Assembly (NCBI RefSeq): GCF_046000175.1
Contig: NZ_JBEOMB010000020.1
Span: 1-64,000 of the forward strand
Source of the DNA: Rhodoplanes sp046000175
Lineage (GTDB): Bacteria; Pseudomonadota; Alphaproteobacteria; Rhizobiales; Xanthobacteraceae
DNA: 64,000 bases
Reading direction: 5' to 3'
Shown here: piece by piece, positions 37,375 to 46,503 of the stretch
Layout: each line of letters opens with the position of its first letter
How positions within the stretch are numbered: position 1 is the first letter of the stretch
Translations under genes and position numbers: made by a program
The notes under the pieces: model-generated
Told to the model about the DNA's origin: nothing
Database searches by the model: none
The model's input: the letters and a program-made list of their open reading frames with translations, nothing else

Positions 37375-38487
37375 ATGGCAGGCACGACGACCGGACATCG
37401 GCGGGGACGGGCGCGCGGGCGGGGGCGCGGGCGGGTCGGAACACCGGTGGCGCTGATCGCCGCCGCGACCACCATGGCCCTCGCGGCGACACCCGCCGCC
37501 GCCGACGAGGGCGGCGTGAGCTTCTGGCTGCCCGGCATCTTCGGCAGCCTCGCGGCGGCGCCGCAGCAGCCCGGCTTTTCGCTCACCTCGATCTATTATC
37601 ACACGACCGTCACGGCCGGCGGCAGCGTCGCCCGTGCCCGCGAGATCAATGCCGGGCGGCTGCCCGTCACGGTGGCGGCGAACGTCGAGGCGAGTCTCAC
37701 CGGCAAGGCCGACCTCGCAATCGTCATCCCGTCCTACACGTTCGCCTCGCCGGTGTTCGGCGCGCAGGCCACGGTGGGCCTGATGACGGTGTCGGGCCGC
37801 AACAGCACGTCGATCGACGCGCTCTTGAACGCCTCCGTGCTGGCCGGGCCGTTTGCCGTGTCGGGCTCACGCTTCTTCAATCTCAGCGAGACAGACACCG
37901 GGGTCGGCGATCTCTACCCGCAGCTCTTCCTGCGCTGGAACGCCGGCGTGAACAACTACATGACCTACCTGACCGGCAACATCCCGGTCGGCAGCTACGA
38001 CCCGAACAGCATCGCCAATCTCGGCATCGGTCACGGCGCCGTCGACGGCGGCTTCGGCTACACCTATTTCAATCCGGCGACCGGGCGCGAGTTCTCGGCC
38101 GTCGCCGGCCTCACCTACAACTTCAAGAATCCCGACACGCAATACCGGAACGGCGTCGACTTCCACGTCGATTGGGGCGCCTCGCAGTTTCTCACCAAGC
38201 AGCTCCAGGTCGGCTTGGTCGGCTATCTGTACCAGCAGCTCTCCTGCGACAGCGGATCGGGCGATCGAGTGGGCTGCTTCGAGTCGCGGGTCATGAGCGT
38301 CGGCGCCCAGGTCGGCTATATCGTGCCGATGGGCGAGATCCAGGGCTATCTGAATTTGAAGGCCTACAAGGAGTTCGAGTCCGAGAACCGGCCCGAAGGC
38401 TGGAACGTGTGGCTGACTCTGGCGCTGTCGCCCGCCGCCGCGCCGCCGCCGGCCGCGACCCCGACCCGGCGCCTGGCGCTGAAGTAG
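37375..38487 (+). CDS. outer-membrane beta-barrel, MetA-pathway of phenol degradation family
   Basis: 370 residues from ATG 37375, which has GGGGGAGGCGGAG directly upstream; ATG 37318 is an in-frame alternative. After a basic N terminus and signal peptide (ending AATPAAADE) comes a beta-rich barrel with GVSFWLPGIFGSLAAAPQQPG, LTGNIPVGSYDPNSIANLGI and LTYNFKNPDTQYRNGVDFHV. These match the SphA/Phenol_MetA_deg outer-membrane family, which is linked to uptake of aromatic compounds, though function is rarely proven. A Pro/Ala-rich C terminus is unusual for a barrel and leaves no terminal aromatic. Confidence 0.8.
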   Translation: MAGTTTGHRRGRARGRGRGRVGTPVALIAAATTMALAATPAAADEGGVSFWLPGIFGSLAAAPQQPGFSLTSIYYHTTVTAGGSVARAREINAGRLPVTVAANVEASLTGKADLAIVIPSYTFASPVFGAQATVGLMTVSGRNSTSIDALLNASVLAGPFAVSGSRFFNLSETDTGVGDLYPQLFLRWNAGVNNYMTYLTGNIPVGSYDPNSIANLGIGHGAVDGGFGYTYFNPATGREFSAVAGLTYNFKNPDTQYRNGVDFHVDWGASQFLTKQLQVGLVGYLYQQLSCDSGSGDRVGCFESRVMSVGAQVGYIVPMGEIQGYLNLKAYKEFESENRPEGWNVWLTLALSPAAAPPPAATPTRRLALK

Positions 38488-38772
38488 CGCGTTCGGCTTC
38501 ACCGCGACGCCAGGTCCACGCCGCCTCTCGGCGAACCGCGTCTGGTCGCGGCGCCGACCGGCACACCCATCGCCGGACCCGGGCGCGAGAGCAACGGGAG
38601 GCCGACACCCGAGCGCCCTCGCCGCAGCTTTCGCGCGCCGCAGTTTCCATACGGGATCGTTGCAGGTCTTTTCGCGTTACGTCTCCGACAGCGCGGCCGG
38701 ACTCGGCTTCGTCGCGATCCGGCGGATCGATCGCCCGGCAGCGACGATCGCGCCGGCGCACGAGGTGACGTG
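38488..38772. other. gap upstream of the CtaG-like gene
   Basis: 285 bp with no supported gene, Rho-independent terminator or repeat. ORFs crossing it are Arg-rich shadows. It presumably holds the promoter of the following gene. Confidence 0.4.
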
Positions 38773-39735
38773 ATGCGACCCTCCCGGGTGATCCTCTCGA
38801 CGGCGGCGGCCGGCCTCGCCGGTGCCGCCCTCGGTGCCCTGCTCGGCCCGGCCGCGGGTCCGGTCGAGCGCCTGCTCGCGCTCTGCCTCGCCGGCGTGAC
38901 CACCGTGACGCCGGGCACGGCCGCGTCCGCCTGGAGCCTCGCGCCGGCGACGCTGCTGCCCGTGCTGGTCCTGCCGGCGCTCTATCTGTCGGCCATCGTC
39001 AGCCGGCGGCACGAGAGCGCGCCGCCCGCCTGGCGGGTCGTGCTGTTCGGCACGGGATGGCTCCTGCTCGTCGTCGCCGTGGTGTCGCCGCTGTGCCGGC
39101 TCGCGGCTCATCTCGCCTGGGCCCATATGGTCCAGCACGTGATCCTGGTCGCGCTGGCCCCGCCGCTTCTGCTGCTCGGGACGGAGGACGTGTGGCGGCG
39201 CGCCGCCGCCGTGCGGGGCGGCCGTGTCGCGATCCGGTCGTGGCTCGGCCGGCCCATCGGCGCCGGGCTCGCCTACGGCGCCGCCATCTGGTTCTGGCAT
39301 GTGCCGAGCGCCTACGAGGCGGCGCTGCGCGACGGCGCGCTGCATCTCGTGATGCTCGGCACGCTCCTCTGCGTCGCGCTGATGTTCTGGCGCAGTCTCC
39401 TGGCGGCGGCACGCAGCGACGCCGGGGTCGCGCTGGCCGCCGCGCCGGTGCTGCTCGCGACCCTGATGCATACCGGCATGCTGGGGGCGCTTCTCACCTT
39501 CTCGCCCGGCCTGTGGTTCCCGCTGATGGCGCAAGGCGCGCTCGCCTTCGGGCTGTCGCCGCTCGCCGACCAGCAGCTCGCCGGCCTGATCATGTGGGTG
39601 CCGATGGGGCTGGTCTACATGGCGGCGGCCCTCGGCCTCGTGGCGCGCGGCCTCGCAGGACCGGAGGATTCCGCTGCGATCGCTTTTCGCACCGCGGCCG
39701 GTCCGCCCGACGGGCCAGCCGAGCCCGCCGCGTAA
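38773..39735 (+). CDS. CtaG-type cytochrome c oxidase assembly factor
   Basis: A 320-residue protein with about seven membrane helices, ATG 38773 (GTG 38770 is possible). caa3_CtaG-family segments are visible: AHLAWAHMVQHVILVALAPPLLLLG with conserved His, IWFWHVPSAYEAALRD, LMHTGMLGALLTFS and LADQQLAGLIMWVPMG. The family helps deliver copper to CuB of heme-copper oxidases in some bacteria. No oxidase genes lie next to it, so the partner is elsewhere or the role differs. Confidence 0.85.
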   Translation: MRPSRVILSTAAAGLAGAALGALLGPAAGPVERLLALCLAGVTTVTPGTAASAWSLAPATLLPVLVLPALYLSAIVSRRHESAPPAWRVVLFGTGWLLLVVAVVSPLCRLAAHLAWAHMVQHVILVALAPPLLLLGTEDVWRRAAAVRGGRVAIRSWLGRPIGAGLAYGAAIWFWHVPSAYEAALRDGALHLVMLGTLLCVALMFWRSLLAAARSDAGVALAAAPVLLATLMHTGMLGALLTFSPGLWFPLMAQGALAFGLSPLADQQLAGLIMWVPMGLVYMAAALGLVARGLAGPEDSAAIAFRTAAGPPDGPAEPAA

Positions 39736-39784
39736 TCGGCTGGCGATCGGAGGGCGCGGTCCGTCCGGACGGCCGGACGACACA

Positions 39785-40678
39785 TCAATAGTCCAGCTCC
39801 TTCATCACCTGGGCGTAGGCGATAAGGGCGAACAGCACCGTCCCGCCGACGACGTTGCCGAGCAGCACGGGTAGCATGAACCCGGTCAGCATGCGCCAGA
39901 CCTCGAGCTCGCCGTGCAGCATCAGCAGGAACGCCTCCGCGCTCCCGGCGACGATATGGGTGAACTCGCCGAGCGCGATCAGCCAGGTCATCAGGGTGAT
40001 CACGAGAAACTGGCTGCCGCCCGAGCTCGGGATGAGCCACACCATGGTGGCGATCAGGAATCCCGACGCGATGCCCTTGAAGAACATCTGCGGCCAGTCG
40101 TTCTCCATCATGTGGCGGCTGATCTCCAGCATCGCGTCGCGCAGGTCCTGATCGATCACCGGAGTCACGGTGCAGAACGTCGCGGCGAACAGCGTGCCGA
40201 CGAGATTGGCGGCGAGCACGATCCCCCAGACACGAACCAGACGACCGACGGTGCGCCAGCCGAACCGCGCCATCAGGGGCAGGACGATCGTGATCGTGTT
40301 CTCGGTGAAGAGCTGCTGGCGGGCCAGCACGACCATCAGGAAGCCGACGCTGTAGCCGAAGCTGGTGACCAGCGGGCGCCAGGGCGCGTCCGGCACGTGC
40401 TCGGTGAGGAGCGCCTGCGCGAGCAACGAGAAGCTGATCGACAGGCCGGCCGCGAAGCCCGACCACCACAGCGAGACGGCGGGCCGGACCATCTCCTCCT
40501 CGCCATGGCGCCGCACCACCTCGTAGATCACGGGCGCGCGCGGACTGGAGCGCTCCTCGACGTCCTCGCTCTCGTGACGGGTCATCGCCGCGGTCGGTCG
40601 CGGCGAATCGTCCTCCGTCTCCGCCCGGCCGCGGGCGGTCCCCGTGGCGCGCCCCCGCGCAGCACTCCGCTTCGCCAT
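39785..40678 (-). CDS. formate/nitrite transporter family channel
   Basis: 297 residues: an N-terminal Arg/Asp-rich cytoplasmic extension of about 60 residues, then six membrane helices of the FNT fold (SLWWSGFAAGLSISFS, ARQQLFTENTITIVLPL, WGIVLAANLVGTL, LGEFTHIVAGSAEAFLL). It transports formate or related monovalent anions. It starts 10 nt after the molybdoenzyme gene and must be in the same operon, which supports formate as substrate. Confidence 0.9.
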   Translation of the reverse strand: MAKRSAARGRATGTARGRAETEDDSPRPTAAMTRHESEDVEERSSPRAPVIYEVVRRHGEEEMVRPAVSLWWSGFAAGLSISFSLLAQALLTEHVPDAPWRPLVTSFGYSVGFLMVVLARQQLFTENTITIVLPLMARFGWRTVGRLVRVWGIVLAANLVGTLFAATFCTVTPVIDQDLRDAMLEISRHMMENDWPQMFFKGIASGFLIATMVWLIPSSGGSQFLVITLMTWLIALGEFTHIVAGSAEAFLLMLHGELEVWRMLTGFMLPVLLGNVVGGTVLFALIAYAQVMKELDY

Positions 40679-40687
40679 GGGCGGCGC

Positions 40688-42997
40688 TCACTCGGCGGCG
40701 AGCGCGGCCGTCTCCTTCTCGATCCGCACCGGCACCGACTTGGCCGCCGGGACCTTGCTGCCCTCCGCGTGGTGCGCCACCGGAATCAGCACGTTGCACT
40801 CGGGGTAATAGCCGGCGATCGACCCTTGCGGGATGCCGAAGGGCAGCACCTGCAGGCCGCCGAGCTCACGCCGGACACCGTCGTCGTAGTCCGTCACCAG
40901 CCGGATCGTGTCGCCTTTCTCGAGCCCGAGCCGCGCCATGTCGGCCGTGTTCATCAGCACGACGTCGCGCCCACCGAAGATGCCGCGAAACCTGTCGTCG
41001 AGGCCGTAGACCGTGGTGTTGAACTGGCCGTCGGAGCGCAGCGTGACGAGCTGATAGACGCCCTCCGGCACCGGCAGCCGGTTCTCCAAGCTCTTCGGAA
41101 CCGTGAAGTTCGCCTTGCCGTTCGGCGTGGTCCATCTCCGCTCGCGGGCGCCGAGCGGACGCGGGAAGCCGCCCGGTGTGAACAGGCGCTTGTTGAAACC
41201 CTCGAACTGATCAGGCCAGGTCCTCTCGATGGCGTCGCGCACCAGCGAATAGTTGCCGACCCAGGCGTCCCAATCCACCTTCGGGTTTCGCGCAAGCGTC
41301 GCCTTGGCGAGACCGGCGACGATCGCCGGCTCGGAGCGCAGATGCGGGCTCACCGGCTCGCGGAATCCGTTCGAGCCGTGGATGCAGGTGGTGGAATCCT
41401 CCATCGACACGGCCTGCGGCCCGGTCGCCTGCCGGTCGACCTCGATGCGGCCCCGGCACGGCAGCAGATACGTCACCTCGCCCGGGATCAGATGTGTGCG
41501 GTTGAGCTTGGTCGCCACCTGGACGGAGAGCCGGAGCTTGCCCCAGGCCGGCTCCATGCGGGAATGATCAGGAATGGCGCGCAGAAAATTGCCGCCGAGC
41601 GCGACGAAGCCGCGCACCCGGCCGTCGAGGATCGCCTCGCAGGCATCCACGGTGGCGAGCCCGTCCTCGCGCGGCGGCTCGAAGCCATAGAGCTCCTTCA
41701 GCCGGTCGAGCGGCACCAGCTTTGTCTTCTCCGAGATGCCGACGGTGCGCTGGCCCTGCACGTTCGAGTGGCCTCGCACCGGCGAGATGCCGGCGCCCGT
41801 CTTGCCGATATTGCCGCGCAGGAGCAGCAGGTTCACGACCATCTGGCAGGCTTCGACGCCGTGCACGTGCTGGGTCATGCCCATCCCGTAATTGGCGATG
41901 ACCGCCTTCGCCTCGGCATAGGTCCGGGCGGCCTGCCGCATCTCGGCCTCGGGCAGGCCCGAGACCGCCTCGAGGTCGGTCCATCGCTGCGCCCGGCAGA
42001 ACGCGGCGAAGTCCTCGAAGCCATGCGTGTGCTGGGCGATGAAGTCGACGTCGAGCACGCGCGGCCGGCCGTTCTGCTGTGCCACCTCGTCCATCTCGAT
42101 CAGCGCCTTGCAGATGCCCGCGATGGCGGCGATGTCGCCGCCCGGCTTCACCTGATGATACTGGGTGGCGATCCGGGTGGTGCTGCCGGTCGCCATCTCG
42201 ACCGGGCTCTGCGGATTGGTGAAGCGCTCGAGGCCGCGCTCGCGGATCGGGTTGAAGACGACGATCGGCACGCCGCGCTTCGAGGCGGCCTGCAGCGGGT
42301 GCAGCATGCGGGGCGAGTTGGTGGTGGTGTTCTGGCCGAAGAAAAAGATGCAGTCGGTGTGCTCGAAGTCCTCGAGCAGCACGGTGCCGACCGGCACGCC
42401 GATCACCTGCGGCAGCGCCACCGAGGTCGACTCGTGGCACATGTTGGAGCTGTCGGGGAAGTTGTTGGTGCCGTACATGCGGCCGAACAGCTGGTACATG
42501 TAGCTCGCCTCCAGCGAGGCGCGGCCCGACGTGTAGAAGACGACCTCCTTCGGATCGAGCGTCTTCAGCTCCGCCCCGATCTCGGCGAAGGCGTCGTCCC
42601 ACGACACCTGGACGTATTTGTCGCGCGCGGCATCGTAGCGCAACGGATGCGTCAGACGGCCGTTCTCCTCCAGCGCGTGATCCGACCAGTCGCGCAGCTC
42701 GGTCAGCGTGTGCGCCTCGAAGAAGGCCGGATCGGTCTTCTTGGTCGTGATCTCCCAGGCCGTCGCCTTGGCGCCGTTCTCGCAGAACTCGAACGGATGC
42801 GGATCGGCCGGCTTCGCCCAGGAGCAGGACACGCACATGAAGCCGTCCGGCTTGTTCTGCTTCCACAGGATCTCGCTGCCGAGAATCCGGACCTCCTCCT
42901 GGGTCAGGATGCTGGCCACCGCCCTGACGGACCCCCACCCGCCGGCCGGACCCGAATAGTCCTTCTGGACGGCCTTCTGCTTTCGCTGCTGCGCCAT
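40688..42997 (-). CDS. FdhF/YdeP-type molybdopterin oxidoreductase
   Basis: 769 residues, a bis-molybdopterin-guanine-dinucleotide enzyme of the formate-dehydrogenase-like FdhF/YdeP family. Features: a CVSCSW pair near residue 55, FFFGQNTTTNSPRMLHPLQ, NYGMGMTQHVHGVEACQM and a C-terminal MGD-binding domain (TLRSDGQFNTTVYGLDDR). NMCHESTSVALP offers the likely Mo-ligand Cys. No full 4Fe-4S motif is evident. The linked FNT channel and divergent fdhD favour formate oxidation, but YdeP-like activity is unproven. Confidence 0.88.
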   Translation of the reverse strand: MAQQRKQKAVQKDYSGPAGGWGSVRAVASILTQEEVRILGSEILWKQNKPDGFMCVSCSWAKPADPHPFEFCENGAKATAWEITTKKTDPAFFEAHTLTELRDWSDHALEENGRLTHPLRYDAARDKYVQVSWDDAFAEIGAELKTLDPKEVVFYTSGRASLEASYMYQLFGRMYGTNNFPDSSNMCHESTSVALPQVIGVPVGTVLLEDFEHTDCIFFFGQNTTTNSPRMLHPLQAASKRGVPIVVFNPIRERGLERFTNPQSPVEMATGSTTRIATQYHQVKPGGDIAAIAGICKALIEMDEVAQQNGRPRVLDVDFIAQHTHGFEDFAAFCRAQRWTDLEAVSGLPEAEMRQAARTYAEAKAVIANYGMGMTQHVHGVEACQMVVNLLLLRGNIGKTGAGISPVRGHSNVQGQRTVGISEKTKLVPLDRLKELYGFEPPREDGLATVDACEAILDGRVRGFVALGGNFLRAIPDHSRMEPAWGKLRLSVQVATKLNRTHLIPGEVTYLLPCRGRIEVDRQATGPQAVSMEDSTTCIHGSNGFREPVSPHLRSEPAIVAGLAKATLARNPKVDWDAWVGNYSLVRDAIERTWPDQFEGFNKRLFTPGGFPRPLGARERRWTTPNGKANFTVPKSLENRLPVPEGVYQLVTLRSDGQFNTTVYGLDDRFRGIFGGRDVVLMNTADMARLGLEKGDTIRLVTDYDDGVRRELGGLQVLPFGIPQGSIAGYYPECNVLIPVAHHAEGSKVPAAKSVPVRIEKETAALAAE

Positions 42998-43174
42998 GTC
43001 GTCCTCGCGGGAGTGGGATGCGGCTGCTCACGTCGCTCGGACGGGAACGATCCTGCGGTGCGAACGCCGGGCGGGGGATCGGAGTTCCTGTGGAGACGTT
43101 CTCCCGACAGGAGCCGGCACGCGACCTCGGTCCGCCGGCGAACAGACGAGGCCGGACCTTTGCCATCCGTCACC

Positions 43175-44086
43175 ATGACCGCGCCGCTTCCGCGTCCCCA
43201 TCCCGTGGCCGCCGCGAATGGTGCCGTGGCCGAACCGGCCAGGCCGGCCGCGCTGCCGACCGACCCCGTCACCGCGTTGCCCGCCGCGATGCGGCGGGTC
43301 GTGTCGGTCGCCCACGGGCGCGAGCCGCCGGCCGCCGGCCACCGCACGGTGCCGGAGGAGACCGCGGTCGCGCTGGTCTACGGCGGCAGCACCGAAGCCG
43401 TCATGATGGCGACGCCGGCCGACCTCGCGGACTTCGGCATCGGCTTCAGCCTGACCGAGGGGATCGTCACGAGCCGCGACGAGATCGAGGACCTGGCGAT
43501 CGTGCCGGGTCCTTCCGGCGTCGAGGTGCGGATGTGGCTCGCCGGCGCGCGCGCCGAGAGCCAGGCCCGACGCCGGCGCCGCCTCGCCGGGCCCACCGGC
43601 TGCGGCCTGTGCGGGATCGAGAGTCTCGACGAGGCGTGCCGGCCCGTCCGCGCCGTATCCGATCACCTCGATCGCGACGGCGTGACGTTCGACGGCGCGA
43701 CGATCGCCGCCGCCGTGGCGGCGCTCGCATCCGCTCAGCACCTCCAGCATGCGACCCACGCGACCCACGCGGCCGGCTTCTTCTCGCCGGAGGACGGCCT
43801 GGTGGCGCTGCGCGAGGATGTCGGACGCCACAATGCCCTGGACAAGCTCGCCGGCACGCTGGCGCGCAACGGCGTGTCCGCCGCCTCGGGCGCCGTCGTC
43901 ATCACCAGCCGCGTCTCCGTCGAGATGGTGCAGAAGACGGCCGCGATCGGCGCCCCGGTGCTGATCGCCGTCTCGGCCCCCACCGCCCTGGCGGTCCGGG
44001 TCGCCGCCGCGGCCGGCGTCACGCTGGTTGCGATGGCGCGCGGAGCCTCCTTCGAGGTCTATTCCCATCCGCAGCGGATCGGCTGA
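43175..44086 (+). CDS. fdhD: formate dehydrogenase sulfur-carrier/accessory protein FdhD
   Basis: 303 residues. The FdhD signature GPTGCGLCGIESL carries the persulfide-accepting Cys143 and Cys146; FSPEDGLVALREDVGRHNALDKL and SRVSVEMVQKTAAIGAP are typical. It transfers sulfur to the molybdenum cofactor of formate dehydrogenases. Divergent from the molybdoenzyme/FNT operon, with only 177 bp between the start codons, so the two units may share control. A 1390-residue ORF in this frame reaches back over the antisense of the neighbours and is an artefact. Confidence 0.94.
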   Translation: MTAPLPRPHPVAAANGAVAEPARPAALPTDPVTALPAAMRRVVSVAHGREPPAAGHRTVPEETAVALVYGGSTEAVMMATPADLADFGIGFSLTEGIVTSRDEIEDLAIVPGPSGVEVRMWLAGARAESQARRRRRLAGPTGCGLCGIESLDEACRPVRAVSDHLDRDGVTFDGATIAAAVAALASAQHLQHATHATHAAGFFSPEDGLVALREDVGRHNALDKLAGTLARNGVSAASGAVVITSRVSVEMVQKTAAIGAPVLIAVSAPTALAVRVAAAAGVTLVAMARGASFEVYSHPQRIG

Positions 44087-44204
44087 TCCGCGCCGAAGCG
44101 GCTGCTGCGCGGCGCGCACGACACCATGGTCAGTGCCGGTCGATGGGAGTGCGTCATACGCTGCCGCCGGCGCGACATCCGGATCGAGACGCGGGCCGTC
44201 GTGA

Positions 44205-45356
44205 TCAGCCGGCGTTCGCCAGCCGCGAGGCGACCGAGGCGAGCAGAATGGCGTGGGCGCGGTCGACGATGGAGTCGAGCGACGGCGTCTTCGCGAACAT
44301 GGCGCGCGCCTCGGCCAGCAGCTCGTCGCGGCCGGGAACATGCGGCAGGTCGAGGCTCGCGAGCATCTCGGAGGCACGGTGCTGCGCCGCGGCGACGCTG
44401 GCTCGAAACGCCGCCAGGTCGGGGCCGTGCAGCGCCGTCGCGGCCGCGGCCGCGATGCGCTCGACGTTGAAGCGGGCGGCGAGCTGCTCGGCCGCCCGGT
44501 TCACCACCTTGGTGCCGAGCCGCTGCTCGTTGCGGAGCACCTCGGCCGGCGGCGTCTTCAGGCCCCACACGAGGCCGAGCCGGGACAGGCCGAGGAGGAT
44601 GTAGTAGGTCGGGTCGATCTCCCACCAGCGAAACCCCTGGCGCGCACTGCTCTGATAGGCGTGGTGGTTGTTGTGCCATCCTTCGCCCATGGTCATGAGC
44701 ACCAGCGCCCAGTTGTTGCGCGACTCGTCCCCGGTGACGAAGCGCTTCTTGCCGCGCACATGGGCGAGCGAGTTGATGCAGAAGGTCGCGTGATAGACGG
44801 CCACGGTGCTCCAGAAGAAGCCGACCACCAGCCCCGACCACCCGGCCACCAGGAAGCAGAGCACGGCCAACCCCACGGCCGGCACCAGCTCGAAGCGGTG
44901 CAGCCACATCAGCTCCGGGAAGCGGGCGAAGTCGGCGATCTTCGAGAGGTCGGTGTCGTCGTGCCGGCGGGCGAAGATCCAGCCGACGTGACTGTACAGG
45001 AAGCCGCTCCGCACCGGCGAGTGCACGTCCTGCTCGGTGTCGGAATGCAGGTGGTGATGCCGGTGCTTGGCGGCCCACCACAGGACGCTGCGCTGTGCCG
45101 AGCTCTGCGCCAGCACGGCGAGGGCGAGCTGGACCGGCCGGCTGGTCGAGAAGGCGCGGTGCGAGAAATAGCGGTGATAGCCGGCGCCGATGCCGAACAT
45201 CCGCAGCCAGTACAGGCCGATGCCCAGGATCACCGCCTCGACGGTGACGCCGGTCCAGATCGCGGCGAAGCACGCCAGATGGACGAGCAGGAACGGAATG
45301 GTGGACGGATAGACGATGTCGTCGTGCTCGTCTCTGCAGTCGGTCTGGCGCGGCAA
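44205..45356 (-). CDS. delta-9-type membrane fatty-acid (acyl-CoA) desaturase
   Basis: 383 residues from TTG 45356, with GGGAG 10 nt upstream; the frame also extends further without conserved content. The three His boxes are HRYFSH (about 61-66), HRHHH (98-102) and HNNHH (about 240), between four membrane segments, as in non-heme di-iron desaturases. A C-terminal helical part of about 90 residues follows. It introduces a double bond into acyl chains using O2. Convergent with fdhD. Confidence 0.88.
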   Translation of the reverse strand: MPRQTDCRDEHDDIVYPSTIPFLLVHLACFAAIWTGVTVEAVILGIGLYWLRMFGIGAGYHRYFSHRAFSTSRPVQLALAVLAQSSAQRSVLWWAAKHRHHHLHSDTEQDVHSPVRSGFLYSHVGWIFARRHDDTDLSKIADFARFPELMWLHRFELVPAVGLAVLCFLVAGWSGLVVGFFWSTVAVYHATFCINSLAHVRGKKRFVTGDESRNNWALVLMTMGEGWHNNHHAYQSSARQGFRWWEIDPTYYILLGLSRLGLVWGLKTPPAEVLRNEQRLGTKVVNRAAEQLAARFNVERIAAAAATALHGPDLAAFRASVAAAQHRASEMLASLDLPHVPGRDELLAEARAMFAKTPSLDSIVDRAHAILLASVASRLANAG

Positions 45357-45937
45357 AAGGCGTGCTCCCGGAGGTGAGGGTCTGGTCGTGAACGTCGTGA
45401 TGCCTCGCCGGGTTGCATCGGCCGGGGCGGAACGCAGACGCTCGTCGCCGGCCGATGCCGGTGGACCATGGTGGACACAGGTGGGTGGACGCACACGGCC
45501 CGATTCTCGTGTCGGCGATGTGGCGGAAGGCGGATGGCGAGGGATCGCTCGCCGGACGTCCCGCGCCGCCGCGACCGGGATCGGATCTGCGCGGCGGATG
45601 CTGCGGGCACGGGGCCGACGCTCAGAGATCGAGAATGTTCTTCGCGCCGACCGTTCCGCACCCTTCGCGTACCAGCCGGTGCTCGAGCGCACCGCCCTTC
45701 GGTGCCACCTCGGTGATCAGGCCCATCGCCAGCGCGTCGGGCGCCTTCACGGCCTCGCCGGTCAGCATCTGTCGATGGCCGCCGCCGCCTCGCAGTTGTC
45801 TTCGGTCACGTGCTCGTGCTCATCTCGGCACTTGTCGGGCGCCGGCATGCGTAACGCTCGATCGTCCTCGTGCGAACCGGGCTTCGCGCGCGGTGGATGC
45901 GCACGACGACCCACGGCCCGAGGACGGATTCGACTGC
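45357..45937. other. gap holding only a gene remnant
   Basis: A 580-bp stretch without an intact gene. The single recognisable item is an enoyl-CoA hydratase-like fragment at 45622-45768 on the minus strand. The rest is GC-rich sequence with Arg/Ser-rich ORFs and no repeat or RNA gene that I can recognise. Confidence 0.5.
45622..45768 (-). pseudogene. remnant of an enoyl-CoA hydratase/isomerase gene
   Basis: A 48-codon frame begins MLTGEAVKAPDALAMGLITE. This is the crotonase-family segment that follows the active-site helix (pattern LTGE...A.GL(V/I).EV.P). After about 24 residues the similarity stops, and upstream no crotonase N-terminal half can be found in any frame. Too short to function, so read as a decayed fragment, perhaps left by a deletion. 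Confidence 0.45.
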
Positions 45938-46486
45938 ATGACCGGTGTGACGGGAAAGCCTGTTCGAGACTATCCCTGGCTCGTCCGCCTGTTCTTCTGG
46001 AAGCAGCGGCGGACCTATGGGCGCGTGCTCGATCCGGCGCTGCTGTGGGGCCGGTCGCCCTGGGTCTTCGGCGCGCTGGCGCTCCTGTACGGCGCGCTCG
46101 ACCGGCGCTCCTCGCCGATCGCCCCGGCGCTTCGCTCGCTCGTCACGGTCCGGGTCTCCCAGATCAACCACTGCGAATTCTGCGTCGACATCAACTCGGC
46201 GACCTTGGAGAAGCGCGGCGTCGCCACCGAGAAGATCCTCGCGCTCGCCGACTGGCGCGACAGCCCGCTGTTCGACGCCGAGGAGCGGCTGGCGCTCGAA
46301 TATGCCGAGGCCATGACCGACAACCGGACGGACGTCGACGACGGCCTGCGGGCCCGACTGAAGGCGCGCTGGAACGACGACGCCGTGGTCGAGCTCACCG
46401 GCCTGATCGCGTTCCAGAACATGTCGTCGAAGTTCAACGCCGCGCTCGACGTCCCGGCGCAGGGCTTCTGCCGGCTGCCGCGGTGA
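45938..46486 (+). CDS. carboxymuconolactone decarboxylase (AhpD-like) family protein
   Basis: 182 residues from ATG 45938. The CMD core includes SLVTVRVSQINHCEFCVDIN with the redox pair Cys79/Cys82 (CEFC), then SATLEKRGVATEKILAL and ALEYAEAMTDNR. Such proteins are thiol peroxidase/disulfide enzymes, not necessarily decarboxylases. It is the first gene of a run: the next gene starts 17 nt after its stop. Longer upstream frames have no family content. Confidence 0.85.
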   Translation: MTGVTGKPVRDYPWLVRLFFWKQRRTYGRVLDPALLWGRSPWVFGALALLYGALDRRSSPIAPALRSLVTVRVSQINHCEFCVDINSATLEKRGVATEKILALADWRDSPLFDAEERLALEYAEAMTDNRTDVDDGLRARLKARWNDDAVVELTGLIAFQNMSSKFNAALDVPAQGFCRLPR

Positions 46487-46503
46487 TCCCGGAGGTCGTT
46501 TCG

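Noticed and set aside
39914..44086. Open frame of 1390 codons on the plus strand
   Set aside because: It runs antisense through the FNT and molybdoenzyme genes and only its last 303 codons are real (fdhD). The rest is His/Arg-rich shadow caused by high GC.
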